A stretch of 64,000 nucleotides of DNA from JAKOUY01 sp037045185 (GCA_037045185.1 JBAOHQ010000008.1:248001-312000); one strand, 5' to 3'. Shown: positions 8,999 to 22,296, counted from the first letter of the stretch. Made by a program: numbers and translations. Notes: generated by a model from the sequence alone, not told the origin.

Positions 8999-11209
8999 TG
9001 CCCGCCGTCGACCGGGTCCTTCCCTGGCGACGGCAGCAGCACGCCACGGCACGAGAGCTCACCCCACTGCTCACCGCCTACCGCCGGCGGCACCCGAAGG
9101 CGTCGGTGGCGCTGATCAACAAGGCGTACGAGACGGCCCGGGAGGCCCACCGCCACCAGTCCCGGGGCAGCGGTGAGAGCTACATCAACCATCCACTGGC
9201 GGTGGCCAGGATCGTTGCCGACATCGGGCTCGATGAGACATCGCTGGCCGCAGCGCTGCTGCACGACGCCGTCGAGGACACCGAGATCACCGTCGCCGAC
9301 GTGCGCGACGAGCTTCGGCGACGAGGTCGCCCTGATCGTCGACGGCGTCACCAAGTTGGAGCGCCTGCAGTTCGACAGCAAAGAAGCCCAGCAAGCCGCG
9401 ACGATGCGCAAGATGCTGGTGGCGATGGCCAGGGACCTCCGCGTCCTGGTCATCAAGCTGGCCGACCGGCTGCACAACATGCGCACGATCGGGGCGATGG
9501 CCCACGACAAGCAGGAGCGCATCGCCCACGAGACGCTGGACATCTACGCCCCGCTGGCTCATCGCCTCGGCATGCAGGAGATCAAGCAGCAGCTCGAGGA
9601 CCTGTCGTTCGCCGCCCTGTACCCGAAGCGGTTCGCCGAATTGGACCACCTGGTGGCGACGCGCTCGCCGGAACGGGACGTCTATCTGGCCAAGGTGATC
9701 GCCGAGCTGCGCAGCCAGCTTCGCGAGCTGGGAATCGAAGCCGAGATCACCGGGCGCGGCAAGCACCTGTGGAGCCTGTACGAAAAGATGGTCCAGAAGG
9801 GCCGGGAGTTCGACGAGATCTTCGACCTGATCGCCGTGCGGATCATCTGCGGGTCGATCAAGGACTGCTACGCCGCGCTGGGGTGCGTGCACGGCCACCA
9901 CAAGCACGTGGTCGGGCGGTTCAAGGACTACATCGCCATGCCGAAGTTCAACCTCTACCAGAGCTTGCACACGACGGTCATCGGCCCGGGTGGCAAGGCG
10001 GTGGAGATCCAGATCCGAACGCTGGAGATGCACCACCGCGCCGAGTGGGGCGTCGCCGCGCACTGGGCGTACAAGGACACCGAGGGCGCCGACATCGACT
10101 GGCTGAACCGGATCATCGATTGGCAGGCCGACGTCAACGATCCGGCGGCGTTCATGGAGAACCTGAAGACCGATCTGGAGCAGGACGAGGTCTTCGTGTT
10201 CACCCCGAAGGGCCGGGTGATCACCCTGCCGGTGGGGTCCACCACGGTGGACTTCGCCTACGCGGTGCACACCGAGGTGGGCCACCGCTGCATCGGCGCC
10301 AAGGTCAACGGGCGCCTCGTCCCGCTCACCACGGTGATGCGTAGCGGCGACACCTGCGAGATCTTCACCTCCAAGGTGGACACCGCCGCGCCGTCGCGTG
10401 ACTGGCTGGAGTTCGTGGGCTCCCCGCGGGCACGCAACAAGATCCGCCAGTGGTTCAGCCGAGAGCGCCGCGTCGACGCCATCGAGTCCGGTCGTGACGA
10501 ACTGACCAAGGAGATGCGCCGCGAGGGCCTGCCGATCCACAAGATGTGGAACCACCCGTCGCTGGCCGAGGAGGTCGAGGCCGCCTCCTACGCTGACCTC
10601 GATGCGTTCCTGGCGGCGGTGGGCGAGGGCCACGTCTCGGCGCGGGCGGTGGTGCAAAAGGTCGTGCGCGCCCTGCGCCACGACAGCCCGGAGCTCATCG
10701 CCCCCAGTGTGGTGCGGCCCAACGCGCCGAAGCGGCAGCGCAGCACGTCGGGGATTCACGTCGAGGGGCTCGACGACGTCTACGTGCGCCTGTCCAGATG
10801 CTGCACGCCGGTGCCGGGCGACGAGGTCATCGGGTTCGTCACCCGTGGCCGCGGCGTCAGCGTGCACCGCACCGACTGCGCCAACGCCGAGAGCCTGATG
10901 AGCGCCCAGGCGGCCCGGTTGGTGGAGGTCGAGTGGGACGGCGCCCCGGCCGACACCGTGTTCCGCGCCGCCGTCGAGGTGGTCGCCCTGGACCGCTCCA
11001 AGCTGCTGCGTGACGTGGCCAACGCCTTGAGCGAGCACCACGTCAACATCGTCGCCTGCAGTACGCACACCGGTGGCGATCGCATCGCCAAGATGCGCTT
11101 CGAGTTCGAGCTGGCCGATCCCGGACACCTCGACTTCGCCCTGCGGGCTATCAAGAACATCGACGGCGTGTTCGACGCCTACCGCCTCGTCCCCGGCAAA
11201 GCGTCCTGA
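8998..11209 (+). CDS. relA: Bifunctional (p)ppGpp synthetase/hydrolase Rel (frameshifted as assembled)
   Basis: Makes and degrades the stringent-response alarmone. Domain order is intact: HD hydrolase domain with LLHDAVEDT and GVTKLERL, synthetase domain (about residues 230-350, with FNLYQSLHT), TGS domain around FTPKGRVITLP, a Cys-containing conserved region (RLSRCCTPVPGDEVIGF) and a C-terminal ACT domain. The HD motif indicates the bifunctional Rel type. The reading frame changes at 9312-9313 (gagCttc): one base of a G/C doublet is extra, and removing either gives Glu or Asp before FGDEVA. Corrected length is about 736 residues. A weak hairpin follows before the ABC operon. Confidence 0.94.
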
Positions 11210-11210
11210 C

Positions 11211-11244
11211 ACCCGACCCCGCCCGGCACCAACGGGTGGGCGGG
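11211..11244 (+). terminator. Possible hairpin terminator after rel
   Basis: CCCGCCC (11218-11224) can pair with GGGCGGG (11238-11244) across a 13-nt loop, and the flanking ACCCG/CGGGT can add to the structure. There is no T-run, so this is a weak candidate. Confidence 0.35.
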
Positions 11245-11252
11245 CATGAACG

Positions 11253-11258
11253 TATCGT
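11253..11258 (+). promoter_or_regulatory. -10-like hexamer TATCGT upstream of the ABC operon
   Basis: TATCGT lies 9 nt before ATG 11268, the first gene of the exporter operon. Confidence 0.5.
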
Positions 11259-11267
11259 CGTGGTGCC

Positions 11268-12203
<936 letters not shown>

Positions 12204-12204
<1 letters not shown>

Positions 12205-12992
12205 TGACCACGCCTGGTGCGTTGCGCGCCTCGCTGCCCAAGCTGTACGGCTCACGCCGCTTCTGGCTGCCCAACCTGACCGTCTCGCTGGTCGAGCCGT
12301 TGCTGTACATGCTGGGCCTCGGCGTCGGGGTCGGGGCGTTGGTCGACCGCAACTCGGCGTCCACCGCGGCACTGGCGGGGGTCAGCTACGTCGCCTACGT
12401 CGCCCCGGGGCTGATGGCCAGCACCGTGATGACCATCTGCGCGATGGAGAGCCTGTGGCCCGTGGTGGGTGGATTGCACTGGGATCGCGCCTACCACGCG
12501 CTCGCCGGGACCCCGCTCGATGCTGCCGACATCGTCGGCGGCCATGCCATCTGGTGCGCGGTCCGTGGGGTGGTCGCCGCAGGTTCGATCGCCGCCGTGC
12601 TCGCGCTGTTCGACGCCACCCGGTCCTCGGGGCTCCCACTGGCGGCGGTCGTCGGCGTGCTGGTCGGGCTGGCATTCGCCATGCCGGCGATGGCCTTCAG
12701 TGTCGGGGTGGGGGCGGGGGATACCGGGGTCTTCGCCGGTGTGCAGCGGTTCGTGCTGATCCCGCTGTTCCTGTTCGGCGGGGCGTTCTACCCGCTCAGC
12801 CAGCTCCCGCCGGCAGTGGGCTGGATCGCCAGGGCGTTTCCGCTGTGGCACGGGGTCGTCGTGGCTCGCGGGTTCACGACCCACCGGGTCGACTGGCCGG
12901 CAGCTGCCGGGCACCTGGCCTACATCGGGCTGTGGATCGTGTTCGGCGCGATCATCGCCGCCAGGCGACTGCGATCGAGGTTGTACCCGTGA
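12204..12992 (+). CDS. ABC-2 type permease, first of two
   Basis: A 262-residue membrane protein with about six hydrophobic segments. The family-typical end of the ABC-2 membrane domain is visible around LFLFGGAFYPLSQLP and PLWHGVVVARG. It overlaps the ATPase by one base (TGATG) and the second permease by 4 bp. Together the three form one exporter. The start at ATG 12204 is fixed by the overlap. Confidence 0.9.
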
Positions 12993-13783
12993 CGATGGTG
13001 CTGCGGATCCTGCCGCCCGGGATCTCGGTTCGGCGGCCTCACCGGCTCCTCGAGCGCCACTGGTACGCCTACCGCCACCAGTGGCTGATCATCCTCAGTG
13101 GCTTCTTCGAGCCGCTGTTCTACTTGCTCTCGATGCGGACCGGGGTGGGCCGGCTGGTGGGTACGGTTCGCTTCGGCGGCCGGGAGGTGCCGTACGTCGA
13201 GTTCGTCGCCCCGGCGTTGCTCGCCGCCTCGGCGATGAACGGGGCGATCTTCGAGACCACCGGCAACGTCTTCCACCGCCTGCGCTACGTCAAGATGTAC
13301 GACGCCGTCCTGGCCACCCCGCTCGGTTCGGCCGACGTGGCGGTCGGGGAGATCACCTTCGCCCTGATCCGCGGCCAGCTGTACACCGCCAGTTTCCTCG
13401 TGGTGATGGTGGCGCTGGGCCTGGCGAGCTCATGGTGGGTCCTGCTGGCGCTGCCGGCGTGCGTGCTGATCGGCCTGGCGTTTGCCGCGGTGGGGTTCGC
13501 CGGCACGACGTTCATGCGCCACTGGGCCGACCTCGACTTCGTGACGCTGATCACCATGCCGATGTTCCTGTTCTCTGCCACGTTCTTCCCGACGTCCGCC
13601 TACGGGTCGTGGGCCTGGGTGGCGCAGCTGTCACCGCTGTACCACGGTGTGGCCCTGATCCGGGCGGCCAACGCCGGGGTCTGGACTGCGGCCATCCCGG
13701 TGCACTGCGCCGTGCTCGTGGCTCTCGCCGTCGTCGGTATCGCCGTCTCGGCGTGGCGCGTCGAGCGCCTGCTGAAGAAGTAG
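12989..13783 (+). CDS. ABC-2 type permease, second of two
   Basis: A 264-residue ABC-2 membrane protein with MPMFLFSATFFPTSAYG and SPLYHGVALIRAAN, the same end pattern as the previous gene. An N-terminal amphipathic stretch precedes the first helix. It starts at GTG 12989, inside the stop of the first permease; ATG 12995 is an alternative. It is the second half of a probable heterodimeric permease and ends 5 bp from the convergent ligase-like gene. Confidence 0.88.
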   Translation: MTMVLRILPPGISVRRPHRLLERHWYAYRHQWLIILSGFFEPLFYLLSMRTGVGRLVGTVRFGGREVPYVEFVAPALLAASAMNGAIFETTGNVFHRLRYVKMYDAVLATPLGSADVAVGEITFALIRGQLYTASFLVVMVALGLASSWWVLLALPACVLIGLAFAAVGFAGTTFMRHWADLDFVTLITMPMFLFSATFFPTSAYGSWAWVAQLSPLYHGVALIRAANAGVWTAAIPVHCAVLVALAVVGIAVSAWRVERLLKK

Positions 13784-13788
13784 CCCGG

Positions 13789-15814
<2,026 letters not shown>

Positions 15815-15822
15815 CTCGGCGG

Positions 15823-15828
15823 ACTGTA
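15823..15828 (-). promoter_or_regulatory. -10-like hexamer TACAGT upstream of the synthetase
   Basis: TACAGT on the minus strand lies 8 nt before ATG 15814 and supports that start. It faces away from the hisS promoter 33 bp further on. Confidence 0.5.
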
Positions 15829-15860
15829 CCGGCCTCGGGTCGGCCAACGAGCACGGGCGG

Positions 15861-15866
15861 TAGCCT
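15861..15866 (+). promoter_or_regulatory. -10-like hexamer TAGCCT upstream of hisS
   Basis: TAGCCT lies 8 nt before GTG 15875; the hexamer is identical to the one before queA. Confidence 0.55.
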
Positions 15867-15874
15867 GGTGAGCC

Positions 15875-17143
15875 GTGCCTGCGTTCCAGACCAGCCCGGG
15901 GATGCGTGACATCCTCCCGCCCGACTCGGCCCGCTGGCGCCGGTTCGTCGGCGTGTTCGCCGGCGTGGTGGAGGCTGCCGGATACGGCCAGATCATGCCG
16001 CCGCTGCTCGAGGATCTGGGCGTGTTCACCCGCATCGGCGAGGCCACGGACGTGGTGACCAAGGAGATGTACGACTTCGTCGACAAGGGCGGCCGGCACA
16101 TCGCCCTGCGCCCGGAGGTCACCGCCAGCACCTGCCGGGCCTTCGTCCAGCACCGTCCGCCCACCCCGTGGAAGACGTGGTACACCGGATCCAACTTCCG
16201 CTACGAGAAGCCCCAGCGCGGCCGCTACCGGCAGTTCGACCAGGTGGGCGTCGAGGTGCTCGGCGCCGACGACCCGTACCTGGACGTGGAGGTCATCGCC
16301 CTGGGTTGGGAGTTCTACCGGGCACTCGGGCTCTCCCGGGTAACCCTGCTGCTGAACTCGCTCGGCGAGCCCGACGATCGAGCCCGCTACGTGGAGGCGC
16401 TGCGCACCTACTTCACCGCACACCTGGGTGAGCTCACCGAGGAGAGCCGGGTCACGCTGGCCAAGAACCCGCTGCGGGTCCTCGACAGCAAGCGGCCCGC
16501 CGATGCCCCGGTGCTGGCCGGCGCGCCGCGGATCGCCCAGTACTACGGCGACGCCGCGGCCGAGCACTTCGCCACCGTGCAGGCGGGCCTCGCCAGCCTG
16601 GGCATCCCGTTCACGATCGACAGCGGGCTGGTCCGCGGCCTCGACTACTACCGGCGGACCACGTTCGAGTTCCAGGGGGCCACGCTGGACTCGGCGCAGA
16701 ACGCCCTGGGCGGCGGTGGTCGCTACGACGGGCTGGTCGAAGCACTCGGCGGGCCGCCAACTCCTGGTGTGGGGTTCGCCCTCGGCCTCGACCGCACCCT
16801 GCTGGCCTGCGACGACGAGGGCGTGTTCCCAGCGCCCGATCCCAGCGTCACCGTGTTCGTGGTGGACACCACGGGCGGGGCCGAGGCGCTGCGGATCACC
16901 GCCGATCTTCGTGCCGCGGGGATCACCGCCGACCGAGCCTTCGACAACCGCAGCATGAAGAGCCAGATGAAGGCCGCCGACCGCAGTGGCGCCGACCTGG
17001 CCGTCATCGTGGGCGCCAACGAGGCCGACGCCGGGACCGTGGTGGTCCGCCCGCTGCGCGCCGCCGTGGTGGAGGGTCAGTCCGGCCAGACCACCATCGC
17101 CCGATCCGATCTCCTCACCTACCTCAGGAACACCAACACATGA
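15875..17143 (+). CDS. hisS: Histidine--tRNA ligase
   Basis: A class II aminoacyl-tRNA synthetase that charges tRNA-His. The 422-residue protein begins FQTSPGMRDILP and has motif 2 around YTGSNFRYEKPQRGRYRQF. It also has the HisRS-specific segment GLVRGLDYYRRTTFEF, motif 3 near GVGFALGLDR and a C-terminal anticodon-binding domain. The start at GTG 15875 is supported by the promoter hexamer and leaves the protein start as expected. It overlaps aspS by 4 bp. The hisS-aspS pair is common in bacteria. Confidence 0.97.
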   Translation: MPAFQTSPGMRDILPPDSARWRRFVGVFAGVVEAAGYGQIMPPLLEDLGVFTRIGEATDVVTKEMYDFVDKGGRHIALRPEVTASTCRAFVQHRPPTPWKTWYTGSNFRYEKPQRGRYRQFDQVGVEVLGADDPYLDVEVIALGWEFYRALGLSRVTLLLNSLGEPDDRARYVEALRTYFTAHLGELTEESRVTLAKNPLRVLDSKRPADAPVLAGAPRIAQYYGDAAAEHFATVQAGLASLGIPFTIDSGLVRGLDYYRRTTFEFQGATLDSAQNALGGGGRYDGLVEALGGPPTPGVGFALGLDRTLLACDDEGVFPAPDPSVTVFVVDTTGGAEALRITADLRAAGITADRAFDNRSMKSQMKAADRSGADLAVIVGANEADAGTVVVRPLRAAVVEGQSGQTTIARSDLLTYLRNTNT

Positions 17144-18879
17144 GCGCCACCTCCATGCGCACCCAGCAATGCGGCGATCTCCGCCCGGAGCACGCCGGCC
17201 AGACCGTGACCTTGTGCGGCTGGGTGGCAACCCGCCGCGAGCACGGCGAGCACCTCGCCTTCATCGACGTCCGCGACCACACCGGGGTCACCCAGTGCGT
17301 CGTCGACAACTCCGTCGACGTCCGCCCGGAGTTCGTCGTGCGCGTCACCGGCGTGGTCACACCACGCCCGGCCGAGAACGTCAACGGCAAGCTGCCCACC
17401 GGTGCGGTGGAGGTCCAGCAGTGCCGGGTCGAGGTGCTGAACACCGCCGAACCGCCGCCGTTCCCGATCAGCGAGCGGGCCGATCACGTCGCCGAGACCA
17501 CTCGGCTGCAGTACCGCTACCTCGACATCCGCCGCGAGCGGATGCAGCGCAACCTGCGCGTCCGCGCCGCTTGCAACGCGGCGATCCGCCAGGCGATGGA
17601 CGCCCAGGGCTTCGTCGAGGTGGAGACGCCCATGCTGGTGCCGTCCACACCGGAAGGCGCCCGCGAGTTCATCGTGCCCAGCCGCCAGCAGCAGGGCAGC
17701 TTCTACGCCTTGCCGCAGAGCCCGCAGCTGTTCAAGCAGTTGCTGATGGTGGCGGGCATCGACCGCTACTACCAGATGGCCCGCTGCCTGCGTGACGAGG
17801 ACCTGCGCGCCGACCGGCAGTACGAGTTCATCCAGCTCGACGCCGAGATGAGCTTCGTCAACCAGACCGACGTGCACCAGGCCATCGGCGCCGCGGTGAT
17901 GGCCGCGGCACGGGCCGCCGGCCACGAGCCCAGCGAGATCGTCACCCTGACGTGGCACGAGGCGATGAACCGTTTCGGCGTGGACAAACCCGACCTGCGC
18001 TTCGGCATGGAGCTGGTGGAGCTGACCGACGCCTTCGCCGCCACGGAGTTCAAGGCCTTCGCCGGCGCCGCCAGCATCAAGGGCATCAACGTGCCCGGCC
18101 GCGCCGAGGAGTTCGGGCGCAACAAGCTCGACGGGCTGACCGACAAGGCCAAGCAGATGGGCGCCAAGGGCCTGGTGTGGCTAAAGGCCACCGCCGACGG
18201 GTTCGAGTCACCGGTGGTGAAGTTCCTGTCCGAGTCCGAGCAGGGTGAGATCCGCAGCCGCCTCGGCGTGGTCCCGGGGGACCTGGTGCTGGTCGTCGCC
18301 GACCAGTGGTCCACCACCTGTGAGGTGCTCGGCACGCTGCGCAACGACCTCGGCCGACCCCCGGTGCACGAGGGCCCGTACCGCTACCTGTGGGTGGTCG
18401 ACTTCCCGCTGTTCGTCGGGGTCGACGAGGCCACCGGCCGCCCCAAGCCGGGCCATCACCCCTTCACCCAGCCGCACCCCGACGACGTCCACCTGCTGGA
18501 GACCGAGCCGCTCGCCGTGCGCAGCCAGGCCTACGACCTGGTGCTGAACGGGTGGGAGCTGGGCTCGGGGTCGATCCGGATCCACCAGCCCGAGCTGCAG
18601 GGCCGGATCTTCCGGTTGCTCGGCATCAGCGACGAGGAGGCCAACCGCAAGTTCGGGTTCTTCCTCAACCCGTTCCGCTATGGCGCCCCGCCCCACGGCG
18701 GCTTCGCCTTCGGCGTGGACCGCCTGGTGGCCATCCTGGCCGGCGAGGAGAACATCCGCGAGGTCATCGCCTTCCCCAAGACCCAGTCGGGCAGTGATCC
18801 GATGACCAACGCCCCGACACCGGTTGCGCCCAAGCAGCTCGACGAGTTGGGCATCCGCACCCTGCCGCCGAAGGCCTGA
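17140..18879 (+). CDS. aspS: Aspartate--tRNA ligase
   Basis: A 579-residue bacterial-type class II synthetase. It has an N-terminal OB-fold anticodon-binding domain (residues 1-110, RREHGEHLAFIDVRD) and a catalytic domain with GFVEVETPML and the motif-2 loop ARCLRDEDLRADRQ. A GAD-type insertion lies around residues 270-410, and motif 3 is in GFAFGVDRLVAI near the end. The protein may be discriminating or non-discriminating (also charging tRNA-Asn); that cannot be decided here because no gatCAB or asnS gene is in view. It is translationally coupled to hisS. Confidence 0.97.
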   Translation: MSATSMRTQQCGDLRPEHAGQTVTLCGWVATRREHGEHLAFIDVRDHTGVTQCVVDNSVDVRPEFVVRVTGVVTPRPAENVNGKLPTGAVEVQQCRVEVLNTAEPPPFPISERADHVAETTRLQYRYLDIRRERMQRNLRVRAACNAAIRQAMDAQGFVEVETPMLVPSTPEGAREFIVPSRQQQGSFYALPQSPQLFKQLLMVAGIDRYYQMARCLRDEDLRADRQYEFIQLDAEMSFVNQTDVHQAIGAAVMAAARAAGHEPSEIVTLTWHEAMNRFGVDKPDLRFGMELVELTDAFAATEFKAFAGAASIKGINVPGRAEEFGRNKLDGLTDKAKQMGAKGLVWLKATADGFESPVVKFLSESEQGEIRSRLGVVPGDLVLVVADQWSTTCEVLGTLRNDLGRPPVHEGPYRYLWVVDFPLFVGVDEATGRPKPGHHPFTQPHPDDVHLLETEPLAVRSQAYDLVLNGWELGSGSIRIHQPELQGRIFRLLGISDEEANRKFGFFLNPFRYGAPPHGGFAFGVDRLVAILAGEENIREVIAFPKTQSGSDPMTNAPTPVAPKQLDELGIRTLPPKA

Positions 18880-18907
18880 CGCACCGGCCGTGCGCACTGC
18901 GCCCAGG

Positions 18908-18913
18908 TAACGT
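18908..18913 (+). promoter_or_regulatory. -10-like hexamer TAACGT upstream of the Nudix gene
   Basis: TAACGT lies 7 nt before ATG 18921 and excludes the in-frame GTG at 18912, which would overlap the hexamer. Confidence 0.5.
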
Positions 18914-18920
18914 GCGACCC

Positions 18921-19388
18921 ATGGGCAAGGTGCTGTTCCGCGCCGGGGTGGTCATCGCCGTGCGTCATCCGCTCGACGGTCGCCTGCTGGCCTTCGAACG
19001 TCGCGACGTGCCCGGGCAATGGCAACTGCCCCAGGGTGGGATCGAGGGTGACGAGACGCCGATCCACGCCGCGTACCGCGAGCTGGGCGAAGAGACCGGG
19101 CTCGCTGCCGCCGATGTGGTGCTGGTGGGCGAGTACCCCGAGTGGCTGGCCTACGAATGGCCCGAGGACGTCCAGGCGCTGAAGGCCAGGAACGGACGTG
19201 GCCGGGCCAATGGAGGGCGGGTCATCGGCCAGGTCCACCGCTGGTTCTTCTTCGAGGCCGCCTCGCCGGGCATCGTCCCGGTCCCCGACCTCCACGAGTT
19301 CCGTGACTGGCAGTGGGCCGAGGTCGACTGGCTGGTGGACAACGTCGCGCCGATGCGCCGCAGCTCGTACCAGACGGCGCTCGGGTGA
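18921..19388 (+). CDS. Nudix hydrolase, RppH-like
   Basis: A 155-residue Nudix protein. The box runs from Gly39 to Leu61 with the REL-x-EE-x-GL core (PQGGIEGDETP, then RELGEETGL). The upstream WQLPQGG and the later RWFFFEA match RNA pyrophosphohydrolase/dinucleoside-polyphosphate hydrolases, which remove pyrophosphate from RNA 5 prime ends or cleave ApnA. Leaderless messages in this genome would carry 5 prime triphosphates directly at the start codon, so an RppH role is attractive but unproven. It ends in a 4-bp overlap with rarA. Confidence 0.88.
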   Translation: MGKVLFRAGVVIAVRHPLDGRLLAFERRDVPGQWQLPQGGIEGDETPIHAAYRELGEETGLAAADVVLVGEYPEWLAYEWPEDVQALKARNGRGRANGGRVIGQVHRWFFFEAASPGIVPVPDLHEFRDWQWAEVDWLVDNVAPMRRSSYQTALG

Positions 19389-20660
19389 GCGACCTGTTCA
19401 GTGCCGCGGCCGAGGACCGTCTGCGCGGCCAAGCACCGCTGGCCGCCCGGCTGCGACCGCGGACCATCGACGACGTCGTCGGCCAGGAGCACCTGGTCGG
19501 GCCCGGCAAGGCCCTGCGCCGCCTGGTGGAGCAGGACCGGCTGACCTCAGCAATCTTCTGGGGCCCTCCCGGGACCGGCAAGACCACGCTGGCACTGGCC
19601 GTCGCCGGTTCCACCCGCCGGGTCTTCGAGCAACTCAGCGCGGTCAACGCCGGCGTCAAAGACGTTCGCGAGGTGATCGAGCGGGCCCGCCAACGACTCG
19701 GCGAGCACGGACGCGGCACCATCTTGTTCCTCGACGAGATCCACCGCTTCTCCAAATCACAGCAGGATGCCCTGCTGCCGGCGGTGGAGGACGGCACGCT
19801 GACGCTGATCGGGGCCACCACGGAGAACCCGTTCTTCGAGGTCAACCCGCCGCTGCGCAGCCGCAGCACGCTGTTCCGCCTCGAGCCGCTGCACCGCGAG
19901 GCGATTGCCGAGTTGCTGGACCGCGGGTTGCAGGCCGAGGGACTGCGGGCGACCCCTGAGGCGGTGGCCCACCTTGTCGACCGGGCGGGTGGTGACGGAC
20001 GCCAGGTGCTCACCGCCTTGGAGGTGGCCTGTGCCCTGGCCCGACCCGGTGACGTCGAGCGTGATCACGTCGAGGCCGCGCTCGGCACGAGCGCGCTGCG
20101 CTACGGGCGCGACGACCACTACGACGTGGTCAGCGCCTTCATCAAGTCCATGCGCGGCAGCGACCCCGACGCCGCGGTCTACTACCTGGCGCGGCATGCT
20201 GGAAGCCGGCGAGGACGCCAGGTTCGTCGCCAGGCGGATGGTGATCTTCGCCAGCGAGGACGTGGGGATGGCCGACCCGCAGGCCCTGCTGGTCGCCGTC
20301 GCCGCAGCCCACGCGGTGGAGCACGTCGGGTTGCCGGAGGCCCAGCTCAACCTGGCCCAGGCAGCGGTGCACCTGGCCACGGCGCCGAAGAGCAACCGGG
20401 CGGCACTGGCCATCTGGAACGCCAGATCGGCGGTACAGGAGGGTGCCGTGGGCGAGGTCCCCGCTCACCTGCGCGATGCCCACTACCGGGGCGCCGGCCA
20501 GCTGGGCCACGGCGCCGGCTACGTGTACCCGCACGACGATCCAGCCGGGTGGGTGGATCAGCAGTATCTGCCCGACGACCTGATGGGCCGGCGCTTCTAC
20601 GAGCCGAGCGAGCACGGTGCCGAGGCAACCGTGGTCCGGCATCGGCCGCGACCCGCGTAG
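19385..20660 (+). CDS. rarA: Replication-associated recombination protein RarA (frameshifted as assembled)
   Basis: A clamp-loader-like AAA+ ATPase of the RarA/MgsA/WRNIP1 family that acts at stalled replication forks. It has Walker A WGPPGTGKT at about 59-67, Walker B ILFLDEIHRF, sensor 1 GATTENPFFEVN and the C-terminal tetramerisation region. The frame changes at 20194-20195 (cggCatg), a G/C doublet in an Arg codon. Corrected, MLEAGEDARFVARRM and SEDVGMADP follow as in the family, for a total of about 424 residues. Start GTG 19385 overlaps the Nudix stop. Confidence 0.94.
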
Positions 20661-20677
20661 GCCGGGCGATCAGCTGA

Positions 20678-22252
20678 TCAGGTGTGGGCTTCGCCCAGCG
20701 GTGGCGTGTCGGGGATGTTCGACGAGATCACCACCATCGCCACCAGGGCCGCGCCGCAGGCGACCCACAGCGGCAGGTGCAGCCCGCTGACGAAGGACTC
20801 CCGGGCCGCAGCGCGCAACAGCGCGGCGCTCTTGGCCGGTGCCTCCTCGGCCACGGAGAACGCGGCCTGGATCGAGTCGATGACCGGACCGCGCGCCGCC
20901 GCGGGGATGTCGGCCTGAAACGGGACGATGGCCCGGGCCATGTGTGAGTGGTAGCGATCTGCCAGCAGCGAGCCCAGAACAGCAATGCCGACCGCGCCGC
21001 CCACCTCACGGCTGACGTCGTTGACCGCCGAACCCACGCCGGCCTTGGCCAGGGGCAGCGAGGCGATGATGCTGGCGGTGGTGGGCGCCATGCACATCGC
21101 CATCCCCGAGGCCAGCACGATCAGGGATACGACGAAGTGGGCATAGCTGGAGCCGGCCTGCAGGGTGGCCATCCCGGCCATGCCAATGGCCACCAGGCTG
21201 AAGCCGAGGCGGATGAGCCGGCGCATCCCCAACCGTCGGGCCAGGATCGGGCTGCGCGGCGCCACGATGATCATCGTCGCCGCCGCGGGAAGGGTGCGCA
21301 CGGCGCTGTCCAGTGGTGAGTGGCCTTGGACGAACTGCAGGTAGAGGGCGAGCAGCAGGTACATCCCGAACATCGAGAAGAAGGCGATGGTGATGGTGAG
21401 CGTGCCCATCGAGAAGCCGCGAAGGCGGAACAGCTTGGGGTCGAGCATCGGGTGGGCAATGCGGTTCTCGACGACGATGAACAGCGCGACGGCGGCCAGC
21501 GAGATGGCGAAGCAGGCAAGGATCGACGGCGCCGTCCATCCCCAGCGCGGTGCCTCGATGATGCCGAACACCAACACGCCGAGGGCGACGATCGAGATCA
21601 TCGCTCCGGCCGGGTCGAGGGCATGGCCGGTGGGGTCCTTGCTGTCGGGGACGAGCTTCCACACCAGGATCATCAACAGCAGCGTCAGCGGGATGTTGAT
21701 GAAGAAGACCGCGCCCCAGTGCTCACGGCCGAAGGCCCGCAGGATGAGCCCGCTCAGCAGGGGCCCCAGCGCCCCGCCCGCCCCGGCGAAGCCCGCCCAG
21801 GTGGCGATGGCCTTGCCGCGCTCGTGCGGCGGGAACACGTGGGTGATGATCGACAGCGTCGCCGGCATGATCAGCGCCGCGCCGACGCCCATGACCGCCC
21901 GGGCGATGATCAGCTGGGTGGCGTCGACGCTGAGCCCGGCGACCAGCGTCATCACGGCGAAGATCGTCAGGCCGATCAGCAGCGTCTTCTTGCGGCCGAA
22001 GCGGTCGCCGAGGGCGCCGGCGGGTAGCAGCAACCCGGCGAACACCAGGGCGTAGGCCTCGATGATCCACAGTGTCTCGGTGGACGAGGCGCGCAGGCCC
22101 TCGACGATGGACGGGATGGCGACGTTCAGCGAGGACACGGCCATGACGATGATCACCAGGCTGAGGCACAGCACGGCGAGGATCTGGCGGCGCCGGTGAA
22201 ACACGCCGGGATCGATGCCGTAGGTGTGGTCCGCATCCTGGGAGGTGGCCAT
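20678..22252 (-). CDS. MFS drug exporter, DHA2 (EmrB/QacA) family
   Basis: About 524 residues with roughly 14 hydrophobic segments, typical of the 14-helix DHA2 family of proton antiporters. The loop 2-3 motif is clear (GALGDRFGRKKTLL). Motif C-like Gly-rich segments (GAGGALGPLLSGLIL) mark helix 5. The first helix has the usual NVAIPSI. It probably exports hydrophobic compounds; the substrate is unknown. ATG 22252 is preferred to the ORF start at 22276 because TAGGGT lies 8 nt upstream. It is convergent with rarA and divergent from the next small gene. Confidence 0.92.
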   Translation of the reverse strand: MATSQDADHTYGIDPGVFHRRRQILAVLCLSLVIIVMAVSSLNVAIPSIVEGLRASSTETLWIIEAYALVFAGLLLPAGALGDRFGRKKTLLIGLTIFAVMTLVAGLSVDATQLIIARAVMGVGAALIMPATLSIITHVFPPHERGKAIATWAGFAGAGGALGPLLSGLILRAFGREHWGAVFFINIPLTLLLMILVWKLVPDSKDPTGHALDPAGAMISIVALGVLVFGIIEAPRWGWTAPSILACFAISLAAVALFIVVENRIAHPMLDPKLFRLRGFSMGTLTITIAFFSMFGMYLLLALYLQFVQGHSPLDSAVRTLPAAATMIIVAPRSPILARRLGMRRLIRLGFSLVAIGMAGMATLQAGSSYAHFVVSLIVLASGMAMCMAPTTASIIASLPLAKAGVGSAVNDVSREVGGAVGIAVLGSLLADRYHSHMARAIVPFQADIPAAARGPVIDSIQAAFSVAEEAPAKSAALLRAAARESFVSGLHLPLWVACGAALVAMVVISSNIPDTPPLGEAHT

Positions 22253-22260
22253 GGGGATCG

Positions 22261-22266
22261 ACCCTA
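22261..22266 (-). promoter_or_regulatory. -10-like hexamer TAGGGT upstream of the MFS gene
   Basis: TAGGGT on the minus strand lies 8 nt before ATG 22252, back to back with the promoter of the divergent gene. Confidence 0.5.
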
Positions 22267-22283
22267 CAGACGGCACGGCCGAC

Positions 22284-22289
22284 TACCCT
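22284..22289 (+). promoter_or_regulatory. -10-like hexamer TACCCT upstream of the small basic protein gene
   Basis: TACCCT lies 7 nt before ATG 22297. The intergenic space shared with the divergent MFS gene is only 44 bp. Confidence 0.5.
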
Positions 22290-22296
22290 CGAACCG

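Noticed and set aside
20668..20679. Perfect 12-bp palindrome GATCAGCTGATC between rarA and the MFS gene
   Set aside because: It has no loop, so it is a poor terminator, and only one copy was noticed. It may be chance or a restriction-type site; not enough to annotate.
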